64,000 nucleotides of DNA from positions 1 through 64,000 of the forward strand of contig CAZTDX010000010.1 in NCBI GenBank assembly GCA_964612425.1, given 5' to 3'. This stretch comes from CAUJGP01 sp964612425 (lineage in GTDB: Bacteria > Bdellovibrionota > Bdellovibrionia > Bdellovibrionales > Bdellovibrionaceae). The notes under the pieces are model-generated. The model was not told the DNA's origin and ran no database searches. It saw nothing but the letters and a program-made list of their open reading frames with translations. Of this stretch, positions 40,652 through 50,090 are shown piece by piece. The translations under genes and the position numbers were made by a program. Within the stretch, counting starts at the first letter, position 1; every line of letters begins with the position of its first letter.

Positions 40652-43600
40652 TTGAGAGACTTGTTAAACTTTTTTGATAAACCAAAAGATCCGCTATCAT
40701 TTGACTCTGTTAGAGTGTCACTTGCATCACCGGAAATGATTCGAGAGTGGTCTTTTGGCGAAGTTAAAAAGCCTGAGACCATCAATTACCGTACTTTTAA
40801 GCCGGAAAGAGATGGGTTATTTTGCGCTAAAATTTTTGGACCAATTAAAGACTATGAATGTCTTTGTGGTAAGTATAAGCGAATGAAGTATCGCGGTGTA
40901 GTTTGTGAGAAGTGTGGCGTTGAAGTAACACAAAGCAAAGTACGTCGAGAGCGATTAGGTCATATTGAGCTTGCAACTCCAGTTGCGCACATATGGTTTT
41001 TGAGATCGTTGCCAAGTAGAATTGGAAACCTTCTCAATTTGTCACTTAAGGATGTTGAGAAGGTTCTATATTGTGAATCATACGTTGTTGTAGATCCCAT
41101 GGAAACTCCACTGCTAGAGGGTCAGGTTCTTTCAGAAGAAGCTTATCAAGCTGCATTGAATGAATATGGACCAAACTTTAAAGCAGGCATGGGTGGAGAT
41201 GCCGTTCGAAGTTTATTGCGTAATATCGATCCCGAATATCTTTCAAGAAAATTAAGAATTGATATTAAAGAAACAAAATCTGATGCGCAGATTAAAAAAT
41301 TAACTAAAAGACTTCGCGTGGTTGAGGCCTTTAAGAACTCAATCAATCGGCCCGATTGGATGATGCTAGAGGTTCTGCCGGTACTACCCCCTGATTTACG
41401 GCCTTTGGTGCCTTTAGATGGTGGCCGTTTTGCGACTTCTGATTTGAATGATCTTTATCGTCGTGTGATTAACAGAAATAATCGATTGAGAAAACTTCAA
41501 GAACTCAATGCTCCCGATATTATTATTCGAAATGAAAAGAGAATGTTGCAGGAGTCGGTTGATGCATTGTTGGATAATGGTCGACGAGGAAAAACATTCA
41601 CAGGTCCTAATAAGCGTCCCCTTCGTTCATTGAGTGATATGCTTAAAGGTAAACAAGGTCGCTTTAGACAAAACTTACTTGGTAAACGAGTGGATTATTC
41701 GGGTCGTTCCGTAATTGTTGTTGGACCTACGTTGAAGCTTCACCAGTGCGGTTTACCAAAGAAAATGGCTCTTGAATTATTTAAGCCATTTGTATTTAAC
41801 AAATTAGAAGAAAAAGGTTTTGCAACAACTATTAAGCAAGCAAAACGTTTAGTGGATCAAGAAACTGTTGAAGTTTGGGATATTTTATCAGAGGTGGTAA
41901 AAGAACACCCAGTCTTGCTGAACCGTGCACCAACCCTTCATAGACTTGGTATTCAAGCTTTCGAGCCCGTACTTCATGAAGGAAAAGCTATTCAATTGCA
42001 TCCATTAGTTTGTACAGCATTTAATGCTGACTTCGATGGAGACCAAATGGCTGTCCATGTTCCGTTGTCAGTGGAGGCACAAGTTGAAGCTCGCGTTTTA
42101 ATGATGTCGACCAACAACATTTTAAGCCCTGCCAGTGGTAAACCTATTATTAACCCATCTCAAGATATTGTCTTGGGTTTATATTGGCTTACAAGAATTC
42201 GTCCAGGAGCTCGTGGAACTGGGAAAATTTTTGGTTCCGTCGCAGAAGCTCAGTATGCTTTCGAAGCAGGAATCATTGATCTTCAGGCAGCTTGTAAAGT
42301 TCGAATTCATGGAAAATTAAGAGAAACTTCTATTGGTCGCGCTATTTTGAGCGACTCAGTTCCTCGTGAAGTTCCCTTTGAAGAAATAAATGTTGTAATG
42401 AACAAAAAACAAATTGCAGCATTGATTGATAAAACTTTCCGATTAGCTGGTGCAAAAGCAACTTGTATCTTAGCTGATAAGATCATGGAGCTTGGATTTA
42501 AGTATTCAACTCAAGCCGGGATGTCGATTGCTATTGATGATATGATTATCCCGACCTCTAAGAAAACTTTAATTGCTGATGCCGAAAAACAAGTACAAGA
42601 AATTCAACAGCAATACGATGAAGGTCTCATTACTGATGGGGAAAGATATAATAAAGTCGTAGATATTTGGGCGCAAACAAGTGATCGCGTTGCCAAAGAA
42701 ATGATGGCTAAAATTGAAAAGCAAAAGTTTGTGGATGAAAAGGGTAAAGAGTCTGAAATTCCATCATTTAATCCAATCTTCATTATGGCTGACTCTGGAG
42801 CTCGGGGTTCTGCAACTCAGATTCGACAATTGGGTGGTATGAGAGGTTTGATGGCTAAACCATCAGGTGAGATCATTGAGACTCCCATTACCGCAAACTT
42901 CAGAGAAGGTTTGTCGGTGTTACAATACTTTATTTCTACACACGGAGCGCGTAAGGGTCTTGCCGATACAGCTCTTAAGACTGCAAACTCGGGTTATCTT
43001 ACACGTCGTTTAGTGGATGTTGCTCAGGATGTGATCGTTAGTGAATTTGATTGTGGTGCACAAGATGGGTTGATTGTTACACCATTATTTCAGGGTGGAG
43101 AAATTATTCAAGGTCTTGGCGAGCGTGTTCTTGGACGTACTGCTGTTCAGGATGTAATTGATCCGACGAACAATCAAGTGATTGTGGCTTCGGGCCAAGA
43201 AGTGACTGAATATCACATTAAAAAAATTGATGAACTTGGAATTGAATCAGTTGGAATTCGGTCAGTTTTGACTTGTAAATCTCGTCGTGGGGTTTGTGTT
43301 AAGTGTTATGGTCGAGATTTATCGCGTGGAGCCACTGTGAACTTGGGCGAAGCTGTTGGTATTATTGCAGCTCAGTCAATTGGTGAGCCAGGAACACAGT
43401 TAACTATGAGAACCTTCCACATGGGAGGGGCAGCCTCAAAATCAGTAGAGCAATCAGTTCATAACTCTCGTTATGAAGGCTTTATAAAATGGAGTGGCGT
43501 ATACGCTGTAAAAAATAAACAAGGTAAAAACGTCATTATGAATCGAAACGGAGATGTTTTGGTTGTTGATGAGAATGGAAGAGAAAGAGAGCGATTTAAG

Positions 43601-44776
43601 CTTGTTTATGGTGCTCTACTTCACTTCGATGATGGTGAAAAAGTGCAAAAGGGAGCTGTTGTTGCCGAGTGGGATCCATACTCAAACCCCATCATTGCAG
43701 AAGTTTCTGGTCGCGTAGCTTTCCAAGACATTGAAGAAGGTATTACGATGACGGAACAGGTGGATTCCGTGACTGGTTTTGCCACTAAAGTTATTTCTGA
43801 GAGTAAGTCTGCGGATCAAAAACCGACGGTTCTTCTCATGGATGCAGCTGGGCAACCAGTTCGTCTTCCAAATCGTGATCTTCCGGCTCGCTATGTGATT
43901 CCTGTTGGTGCTCACTTAATGGTGGTTGATGGGCAAGAAATTCACTCCGGTGAATTAATTGCTAAGATCCACCGTGAGTCTTCTAAAACAAGAGATATTA
44001 CGGGCGGTTTACCTCGAGTGGCGGAATTATTTGAAGCTCGTAAACCAAAAGAAGCAGCTATTATTTCTGAAATTGATGGATATGTTTCTTTTGGTAAGGA
44101 TGTAAAAGGTAAACAGCGATTGATTGTAACTCCTGAGATTGGAGAGCAGCGTGAGTATTTGATTCCAAAGGGAAAACACGTTGCTGTCCGGGAAGGTGAG
44201 TATGTTAAAGCTGGAGAAGCCCTCGTCGATGGACCAACTAATCCACATGATATTTTAAAAGTATTAGGTGAAAAAGCGTTAGCTCATTATTTAACGAATG
44301 AAATTCAAGAGGTTTACCGCCTTCAAGGGGTAAGTATCAATGATAAGCATATTGAGGTGATTGTTCGTCAAATGCTTCGTAAAGTTGAAGTTTTGGATGC
44401 TGGAGATACTCGATTTTTAGCAGGTGAGCAGGTTGAAAAACTTCAATTAGTTGTTGAAAATGAGCGTATTACAGCTGAGGGTGGCCAATTAGCTTCAATT
44501 AGCCCGCTCCTTCTAGGTATCACGAAGGTTTCATTGAGTACGGATAGTTGGATTAGCGCTGCTTCCTTCCAAGAAACTACAAAAGTTTTAACGGAAGCTG
44601 CGATTAACTCAAAAATTGATAATTTAAGAGGATTAAAAGAGAACATTATTATGGGACGATTAATTCCTGCTGGTACAGGGGTTTCTGCCTATAAAAAATG
44701 GGATGTCGTTGTAGATGAAGATGATCGTGCGGTTTACAATTCGGCCTTACCAGGCGGAATGCATACTAACGCATAA
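40652..44776 (+). CDS. rpoC: RNA polymerase beta' subunit
   Basis: A 1374-aa catalytic subunit. The active-site Mg loop NADFDGDQM has Asp460/462/464, the same numbers as E. coli. The N-terminal zinc site (CLCGKYKRMKYRGVVCEKC) and the second Cys cluster (CKSRRGVCVKCYG) are present. It starts with TTG, with AAAGGAG upstream, 36 bases after rpoB. Confidence 0.98.
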   Translation: MRDLLNFFDKPKDPLSFDSVRVSLASPEMIREWSFGEVKKPETINYRTFKPERDGLFCAKIFGPIKDYECLCGKYKRMKYRGVVCEKCGVEVTQSKVRRERLGHIELATPVAHIWFLRSLPSRIGNLLNLSLKDVEKVLYCESYVVVDPMETPLLEGQVLSEEAYQAALNEYGPNFKAGMGGDAVRSLLRNIDPEYLSRKLRIDIKETKSDAQIKKLTKRLRVVEAFKNSINRPDWMMLEVLPVLPPDLRPLVPLDGGRFATSDLNDLYRRVINRNNRLRKLQELNAPDIIIRNEKRMLQESVDALLDNGRRGKTFTGPNKRPLRSLSDMLKGKQGRFRQNLLGKRVDYSGRSVIVVGPTLKLHQCGLPKKMALELFKPFVFNKLEEKGFATTIKQAKRLVDQETVEVWDILSEVVKEHPVLLNRAPTLHRLGIQAFEPVLHEGKAIQLHPLVCTAFNADFDGDQMAVHVPLSVEAQVEARVLMMSTNNILSPASGKPIINPSQDIVLGLYWLTRIRPGARGTGKIFGSVAEAQYAFEAGIIDLQAACKVRIHGKLRETSIGRAILSDSVPREVPFEEINVVMNKKQIAALIDKTFRLAGAKATCILADKIMELGFKYSTQAGMSIAIDDMIIPTSKKTLIADAEKQVQEIQQQYDEGLITDGERYNKVVDIWAQTSDRVAKEMMAKIEKQKFVDEKGKESEIPSFNPIFIMADSGARGSATQIRQLGGMRGLMAKPSGEIIETPITANFREGLSVLQYFISTHGARKGLADTALKTANSGYLTRRLVDVAQDVIVSEFDCGAQDGLIVTPLFQGGEIIQGLGERVLGRTAVQDVIDPTNNQVIVASGQEVTEYHIKKIDELGIESVGIRSVLTCKSRRGVCVKCYGRDLSRGATVNLGEAVGIIAAQSIGEPGTQLTMRTFHMGGAASKSVEQSVHNSRYEGFIKWSGVYAVKNKQGKNVIMNRNGDVLVVDENGRERERFKLVYGALLHFDDGEKVQKGAVVAEWDPYSNPIIAEVSGRVAFQDIEEGITMTEQVDSVTGFATKVISESKSADQKPTVLLMDAAGQPVRLPNRDLPARYVIPVGAHLMVVDGQEIHSGELIAKIHRESSKTRDITGGLPRVAELFEARKPKEAAIISEIDGYVSFGKDVKGKQRLIVTPEIGEQREYLIPKGKHVAVREGEYVKAGEALVDGPTNPHDILKVLGEKALAHYLTNEIQEVYRLQGVSINDKHIEVIVRQMLRKVEVLDAGDTRFLAGEQVEKLQLVVENERITAEGGQLASISPLLLGITKVSLSTDSWISAASFQETTKVLTEAAINSKIDNLRGLKENIIMGRLIPAGTGVSAYKKWDVVVDEDDRAVYNSALPGGMHTNA

Positions 44777-44792
44777 AAAATTGTGCTTTTGT

Positions 44793-44836
44793 GAAAGTTA
44801 AACTCTTGACCAAGAGTCAGAAGAAATGTAACTTTC
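44793..44836 (+). promoter_or_regulatory. Nested hairpin in the rpsL leader
   Basis: An outer perfect 8-bp stem (44793-44800 with 44829-44836) encloses an inner perfect 6-bp stem (44802-44807 with 44812-44817, loop GACC). It lies 40 bases before rpsL and has no T tract. It may be a protein-binding leader of the str operon or an attenuator after rpoC. A weak TTGACC-17-TAACTT promoter-like pair overlaps it. Confidence 0.5.
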
Positions 44837-44875
44837 GCCGCTCGGCACTTTAGGAATTTGTAAAAGGGGAGTAGA

Positions 44876-45250
44876 ATGCCTACTATAAATCAGCTCATCA
44901 AGAGTGAGCGTATTGTTCAAAAGAATCAGACAAAGTCTCCTGCGTTGACTTCGTGTCCTCAGCGTCGTGGCGTTTGCACACGTGTGTACACAACAACGCC
45001 CAAAAAGCCAAACTCGGCTCTACGTAAGGTAGCAAGGATTAGACTGTCCAATGGATACGAAGTAACTTCATATATCCCTGGTATTGGTCATAACCTTCAA
45101 GAGCACTCAGTCGTATTAATTCGCGGTGGTCGGGTTAAAGACTTACCAGGTGTAAGATACCATATCATCCGTGGAGTTTTAGATCTTCAGGGAGTGAATG
45201 GTAGACTTAGAGGTCGTTCTAAATATGGAACAAAGAGACCTAAGAAATAG
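44876..45250 (+). CDS. rpsL: 30S ribosomal protein S12
   Basis: A 124-aa decoding-centre protein. CTRVYTTTPKKPNSALRK and GGRVKDLPGVRYHIIRG carry the two Lys residues that give streptomycin sensitivity when unchanged. GGGGAG lies upstream of the ATG. First gene of the str group. Confidence 0.98.
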   Translation: MPTINQLIKSERIVQKNQTKSPALTSCPQRRGVCTRVYTTTPKKPNSALRKVARIRLSNGYEVTSYIPGIGHNLQEHSVVLIRGGRVKDLPGVRYHIIRGVLDLQGVNGRLRGRSKYGTKRPKK

Positions 45251-45294
45251 TATCTTTTAAATTTATTTAATAATAACTAAGAGGAAATTTTGAT

Positions 45295-45765
45295 ATGTCT
45301 CGTAGAAAGACAAGCTATAAGAGAGAAGTGCTGCCAGATGCAATTTATAAAGATGTGGTTGTAACTAAGTTCATCAACAAGATGATGTATGATGGCAAGC
45401 GTAGTGTTGCTCAATCTTTGTTTTACGGAGCTTTAGAAGAGCTTAAAGGTAAAACAGGTGACGAGCCATTAGTTGCTTTTAAAAAAGCCTTAGAAAATGT
45501 GAAGCCATCTATTGAAGTTCGATCTCGACGTGTTGGTGGGGCAACCTATCAAGTTCCTGTCGACGTTAGACCTTCTCGTCGATTGGCTTTAGCGATGAAG
45601 TGGATTGTTGCACATGCTCGCGAACGAGGCGAGAAAGACTTCGGCAAGCGTCTTGCTGGTGAGTTTGTAGATGCCTACAATAACCGCGGGAATGCTATTA
45701 AGAAAAAGGATGACGTTCATCGTATGGCAGAAGCAAATAAGGCCTTCTCTCACTACAATTGGTAA
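45295..45765 (+). CDS. rpsG: 30S ribosomal protein S7
   Basis: A 156-aa primary binder of the 16S 3' domain. RRKTSYKREVLPDAIY and VRSRRVGGATYQVPVDVRP are typical. AGAGGAAAT precedes the ATG. In E. coli S7 represses its operon; a terminator follows this gene here. Confidence 0.98.
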   Translation: MSRRKTSYKREVLPDAIYKDVVVTKFINKMMYDGKRSVAQSLFYGALEELKGKTGDEPLVAFKKALENVKPSIEVRSRRVGGATYQVPVDVRPSRRLALAMKWIVAHARERGEKDFGKRLAGEFVDAYNNRGNAIKKKDDVHRMAEANKAFSHYNW

Positions 45766-45790
45766 TATTAACACGTCAATTTTTGTGTTC

Positions 45791-45830
45791 AAAAAAGGAG
45801 GCTCTAATAAAGTCTCCTTTTTTATTTTAT
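45791..45830 (+). terminator. Terminator between rpsG and fusA
   Basis: A perfect 10-bp stem (45791-45800 with 45814-45823), 13-nt loop and a T tract running on to about 45829. It separates rpsLG from fusA, which are usually co-transcribed, so fusA needs its own promoter or readthrough. Confidence 0.72.
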
Positions 45831-45875
45831 GTTAAACAATAAAGTATTCAACAGTACTGATTCTTGGAGAAGTCT

Positions 45876-47972
45876 ATGTCCATTATGGATCCTGTAAAAC
45901 CAGAAGAGTTAGCTTTTACTCGTAACTTTGGAATCATGGCTCACATTGATGCTGGAAAAACGACGACGACTGAGCGAATACTTTTTTACACGGGTAAAAG
46001 TCATAAAATTGGTGAGGTTCATGATGGTGATACGGTTATGGACTGGATGGAGCAAGAGCAAGAGCGAGGTATTACTATAACAGCAGCCTCAACAACCTGT
46101 GAATGGAAAAACCATCGTTTAAACCTAATTGATACTCCTGGGCATGTTGATTTTACAATAGAAGTAGAGAGAAGCTTAAGGGTTTTGGATGGTGCAATCG
46201 TTTTATTTGATGGTGTGAGTGGAGTGGAGCCCCAAACAGAAACTGTTTGGCGTCAAGCAGACAGACATAATGTACCTAGAATTTGTTTTGTAAATAAACT
46301 AGATAGAGTTGGCTCCAATTTTTTCTTTTGTTTAGATTCAATTAAAGAGCGATTTAATATTGATCCATTGCCATTGCAAATTCCCATAGGGGCCGAAGAC
46401 TCATTTGTGGGAGTTGTGGATTTATTATCCCAAGAGGCATTTTTCTGGAATAGCGGTAGCAAGGGAGAGAACTATGAAATTAGACCTATCCCTGAAGAGC
46501 TACTTGATTTGGCTGGTCGTTATCGCAATCTGTTGGTAGAGCGAATTGTTGAGCTTGATGATGTGCTTTTGGAAAAGTATCTATCTGGAGAGGAGATACA
46601 TGTAGAGGCACTCAGGCAAAATTTGCGAAAGGGAGTTTTAGCTTTAAAATTTGTTCCAGTGTTGTGTGGTGCTGCTTTTAAAAATCGTGGAATTCAACCT
46701 TTGCTCGATTATGCAGTAGCCTTGCTTCCAAGTCCTTTAGATATTGGAGTAGCTAAAGGGGTTTTTCCTTTAGATCCTGATAAAGAAGTTTCTTGTAAAG
46801 TTGATTTTCAAGAGCCTGTTGCTGCATTGGCATTTAAAATTGCAACAGATCCATTTGCTGGGTCCTTAACATATGTTCGAGTTTATTCAGGCGAGTTGAA
46901 AGTTGGAGATCAAGTTTTAAATCCGCGTGAGAATAAAAAAGAGCGAATTCAAAAGATTGTAAGAATGCATGCAAATTCAAGAGTGGAAATACCAGTACTT
47001 AGAGCGGGTGATTTGGGTGCTGTTGTTGGTTTAAAATTTACTGGGACTGGAGATACGCTTTGTAGTCTTCAGCGCCAAGTAGTTTTTGAATCAATTAAAA
47101 CTCCAGAGCCAGTAATCGCTGTTGCTGTAGAGGCAAAATCATCCGCTGATCAAGAGAAAATGATGCAAGGTTTGCAAAAGTTAGTCAAAGAAGATCCCTC
47201 GGCACGAATTAAAACAGATCCTGAGACAGCGCAAACTCTGCTCCTTGGGATGGGAGAGCTGCATTTAGATATCTTAATTGATCGATTGAATCGAGAACAT
47301 AAAATTCAAGCTAATATTGGCAAGCCCCAAGTATCGTACAGAGAGGCTGTGTTTAAAGAAGCTCTAGGGGATTGCCGATACGAAAGAGTGTTGGGCGGTG
47401 AAGAAGCGTTTGCTTATGTTAAATTGAGAATTTTACCTTCTAATGAACTTCAAGAAATATCAATGTCATCCATAACTAATTCTACTGTGCCAAAAGAATT
47501 TTTAAGTGCAATTGATAATGGAATCCGTGAGGGGCTTGATGTTGGTCCGTTAGCTAGTTTTCCAATTATAAATACTAAAGTAGAGGTTCTACAAATTCAG
47601 TCGGACCCAGTAAAATCTTCAGAGATGGCTTTTAAAGCTGCCGCATCTTTAGCTTTACGGGAGGCTCTAAAGTCTTCTGATGTGAAGTTGCTTGAGCCAA
47701 TTTTTAAATTGGAAATTGTAAGCCCAGAAAATTTTATCGGCAATGTTGTCTCTGATTTGAATTCACGTAAAGGCAGAGTTTTATCAATGTCTGTTCGCGG
47801 ATCAATGCATGTCATTCAAGCTGAGGCGCCGTTAGCCAATCTCTTTGGGTATGCTACTGATTTGCGCTCAGTTAGCCAGGGTCGAGCCAGCTTTTCAATG
47901 GAGTTTAAGGAATATTCAGTGCTTTCTCAGAAGAGCTCTCAGGACTTACTGAAAACAATGGGGCGCTTTTAG
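45876..47972 (+). CDS. fusA: Elongation factor G, divergent type
   Basis: A 698-aa translocation GTPase. The G domain is normal (AHIDAGKTTTTER, DTPGHVDFT, NKLDR). In domain IV the near-universal Gly-Gly-Arg-Gly-Gln-Tyr segment of standard EF-G is replaced by DCRYERVLGGEEAFAYVKL, and the tip loop reads TNSTVPKEFLSAIDNG. These features fit the spdEFG/EF-G2-like subfamilies described in spirochaetes, planctomycetes and deltaproteobacteria. It may act in translocation, in recycling, or in both. GGAGA precedes ATG 45876. Confidence 0.93.
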   Translation: MSIMDPVKPEELAFTRNFGIMAHIDAGKTTTTERILFYTGKSHKIGEVHDGDTVMDWMEQEQERGITITAASTTCEWKNHRLNLIDTPGHVDFTIEVERSLRVLDGAIVLFDGVSGVEPQTETVWRQADRHNVPRICFVNKLDRVGSNFFFCLDSIKERFNIDPLPLQIPIGAEDSFVGVVDLLSQEAFFWNSGSKGENYEIRPIPEELLDLAGRYRNLLVERIVELDDVLLEKYLSGEEIHVEALRQNLRKGVLALKFVPVLCGAAFKNRGIQPLLDYAVALLPSPLDIGVAKGVFPLDPDKEVSCKVDFQEPVAALAFKIATDPFAGSLTYVRVYSGELKVGDQVLNPRENKKERIQKIVRMHANSRVEIPVLRAGDLGAVVGLKFTGTGDTLCSLQRQVVFESIKTPEPVIAVAVEAKSSADQEKMMQGLQKLVKEDPSARIKTDPETAQTLLLGMGELHLDILIDRLNREHKIQANIGKPQVSYREAVFKEALGDCRYERVLGGEEAFAYVKLRILPSNELQEISMSSITNSTVPKEFLSAIDNGIREGLDVGPLASFPIINTKVEVLQIQSDPVKSSEMAFKAAASLALREALKSSDVKLLEPIFKLEIVSPENFIGNVVSDLNSRKGRVLSMSVRGSMHVIQAEAPLANLFGYATDLRSVSQGRASFSMEFKEYSVLSQKSSQDLLKTMGRF

Positions 47973-48025
47973 ATTTGCTCTTATCAAATTTCAAATTTAA
48001 TTTTCAAAAAAAATTAAATTTTCTC

Positions 48026-48054
48026 TTGACTGAATTGTTAGAATTCAAGATAGT
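48026..48054 (+). promoter_or_regulatory. S10 operon promoter
   Basis: TTGACT (48026-48031) and GATAGT (48049-48054) are 17 bases apart, in the 206-base gap after fusA. The spacer carries an inverted repeat TGAATT-GTTAG-AATTCA (48031-48047), a possible operator. About 115 bases of leader follow before rpsJ, with a hairpin-forming segment (GAGAC ... GTCTC, about 48092-48127) where L4 control would be expected. Confidence 0.6.
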
Positions 48055-48178
48055 GGCCGCCTAGCGCTTTTAAATGGGCCAGATTCAGTTGAGACATCAT
48101 TATAGGGATTTTTCAATTCCTCGTCTCCGCAAAATGAATTGATGGCATGGCAAAAACGAATAACTAAATGAGAGAGAT

Positions 48179-48496
48179 ATGCAAAGTCAGAAGATCAGAA
48201 TTCGTCTTAAAGCTTTTGATCATAAGCTTCTAGATCAATCGACTAAAGAGATTGTGGATACGGCACGTCGTACAGGTGCAAAGATTGCAGGTCCAATTCC
48301 ACTTCCAACACGCATCAATAAATTTACTGTTCTAAGATCACCGCATGTGGATAAGAAATCACGTGAACAGTTTGAAATAAGAACACATAAAAGAATGTTA
48401 GATATTTTGGAGCCTACCCAGCAAACAATTGACCAATTGATGAAATTGGATCTTTCAGCTGGGGTTGATGTAGAGATTAAATTATCTGTCGTATAA
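48179..48496 (+). CDS. rpsJ: 30S ribosomal protein S10
   Basis: A 105-aa protein of the 30S head, also NusE in antitermination. RIRLKAFDHKLLDQS and PHVDKKSREQFEIRTHKR are the family core. First gene of the S10 operon. Confidence 0.98.
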   Translation: MQSQKIRIRLKAFDHKLLDQSTKEIVDTARRTGAKIAGPIPLPTRINKFTVLRSPHVDKKSREQFEIRTHKRMLDILEPTQQTIDQLMKLDLSAGVDVEIKLSVV

Positions 48497-48508
48497 TGGG
48501 AGCGTATT

Positions 48509-49177
48509 GTGAGCGATTCAAATACTGCACAAGCAAATACAAATAGTGAGCTTAAGTTAAATGGGCTCTTTCTATTTAAAGAAGGTATGTCGACAGTTTA
48601 TGGTGATGCTGGTGAAGCTATTCCTGTAACTGTACTTAGATATGAAGTTTTAACTGTGTCTCAGGTAAAAACAAAGGAAAAGGATGGCTATTCTGCTGTT
48701 CAGCTCGCTTGTTGTCCAAAGTCTGGAAAAAACACAAACAAGTCTGAAGTAGGTCATTTTGCAAAATCAGGAATGAATACTGGTGCTTTGTTTGTGAATG
48801 AGATGAGACAAGCCTTGCCTCAAGGTGAATTACTTGGGAGTAAGGTTTCAATTAATAGTTTATCAAAAGGTGACACGGTAAGTGTGTCTGGTGTTTCAAA
48901 AGGTCATGGTTTTGCTGGTGCAGTTAAGCGCTGGGGATTGGCTGGTGGGCCAGCTTCTCACGGTTCTAAATTTCACAGAAGACCGGGTTCCTCGGGTAAC
49001 AGAACATGGCCTGGTAGGGTTATGCCTGGTAAGAAATTTCCAGGACATTGGGGTGTTGAATCCGTAACAGTCAAAAACGTAAAAGTAGTTGATATCATTG
49101 AAGAGCACAATGTTGTTCTTGTAAAAGGACCTGTTCCTGGTGCTAGAAACTCACTTGTGAAATTGACAAGGGCGTAA
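48509..49177 (+). CDS. rplC: 50S ribosomal protein L3
   Basis: A 222-aa early-assembly protein near the peptidyl-transferase centre. VSKGHGFAGAVKRWG and FHRRPGSSG ... PGKKFPGHWG are conserved. It starts with GTG, with GGGAG upstream, and is about 13 residues longer than E. coli L3 at the N-terminus. Confidence 0.97.
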   Translation: MSDSNTAQANTNSELKLNGLFLFKEGMSTVYGDAGEAIPVTVLRYEVLTVSQVKTKEKDGYSAVQLACCPKSGKNTNKSEVGHFAKSGMNTGALFVNEMRQALPQGELLGSKVSINSLSKGDTVSVSGVSKGHGFAGAVKRWGLAGGPASHGSKFHRRPGSSGNRTWPGRVMPGKKFPGHWGVESVTVKNVKVVDIIEEHNVVLVKGPVPGARNSLVKLTRA

Positions 49178-49179
49178 TT

Positions 49180-49806
49180 ATGTTAGTTCAAGATGTTGTA
49201 AATTGGAAAAAAGAAAAAGTTGGAAAAGTTGAGCTGGATCCCAAGGTTTTTGGGAGAGAAGTTTCAAAGGACTTATTGCATGAAGTAGTTCGCTGGCAGT
49301 TGGCTTCTCGACGTCAGGGAACACATATGACCAAAACAAAAGGTTTGGTTAGTGGCGGTGGTAAAAAGCCCTTTAAGCAAAAGGGAACTGGTGGCGCTCG
49401 TCAAGGTTCCAGTCGATCAATTTTAATGCCAGGAGGAGGAACTGCATTTGGTCCTCAGCCGCGTAGCTATGCTTATGCTCTTCCTAAAAAAATGAGAAAA
49501 GCTGCTTTGTCGGTTGCGCTATCCTACCTGGTTAAAGAAGGTAAGATGATCGTTTTAAAAGAGATCGATTCTACAGGTAAGTCTAAAGATATGTTTTCAA
49601 AATTGACTGGGCTTGGTTTGAATAAAGCTTTTGTTGTTGATGGAGAAACTAATGAAATGGCTTCTCGTGCAAGTCGAAATTTAGAGAAATTTAAATACGT
49701 AAGTGTAAAAGGTCTAAATGTATTTGATTTATTGAAATATGATAATCTTGTCGTTAGCCAAAATGCAATTGAGAAGATGACTGCTCGTTGTAGCATTGAG
49801 GGGTAA
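49180..49806 (+). CDS. rplD: 50S ribosomal protein L4
   Basis: A 208-aa protein lining the exit tunnel; the long loop KPFKQKGTGGARQGSSRS is intact. In E. coli L4 also represses the S10 operon. Two bases after rplC. Confidence 0.97.
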   Translation: MLVQDVVNWKKEKVGKVELDPKVFGREVSKDLLHEVVRWQLASRRQGTHMTKTKGLVSGGGKKPFKQKGTGGARQGSSRSILMPGGGTAFGPQPRSYAYALPKKMRKAALSVALSYLVKEGKMIVLKEIDSTGKSKDMFSKLTGLGLNKAFVVDGETNEMASRASRNLEKFKYVSVKGLNVFDLLKYDNLVVSQNAIEKMTARCSIEG

Positions 49807-49809
49807 TTT

Positions 49810-50088
49810 GTGAAGAGCGTAATTTTACAACCATTAATTACTGAAAAGAATACCTACAGACAATCTGATGGTGTTTATGTTTTTTCTTGTGCTATTGATG
49901 CTGAGAAAGAAGATATTAAGAAGTCAGTTGAGAATTTTTTTAATGTAAAAGTGACCAAGGTTAATACGAGTATTGTTCGCAAAAGAGCAAAGCGGACTCG
50001 GTTTGGCTTGGGTAATGTGTCCTATGCAAAGAAGGCCTTCGTTAGACTTCAGCCTGGACAAAAAATTGCAGTATTTGAAGGGGTTTAA
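49810..50088 (+). CDS. rplW: 50S ribosomal protein L23
   Basis: A 92-aa protein at the tunnel exit, the docking site for trigger factor and SRP. VILQPLITEKNTY and the RKRAKRTRFG loop are typical. GTG start with GAGGGG upstream. Confidence 0.96.
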   Translation: MKSVILQPLITEKNTYRQSDGVYVFSCAIDAEKEDIKKSVENFFNVKVTKVNTSIVRKRAKRTRFGLGNVSYAKKAFVRLQPGQKIAVFEGV

Positions 50089-50090
50089 AA

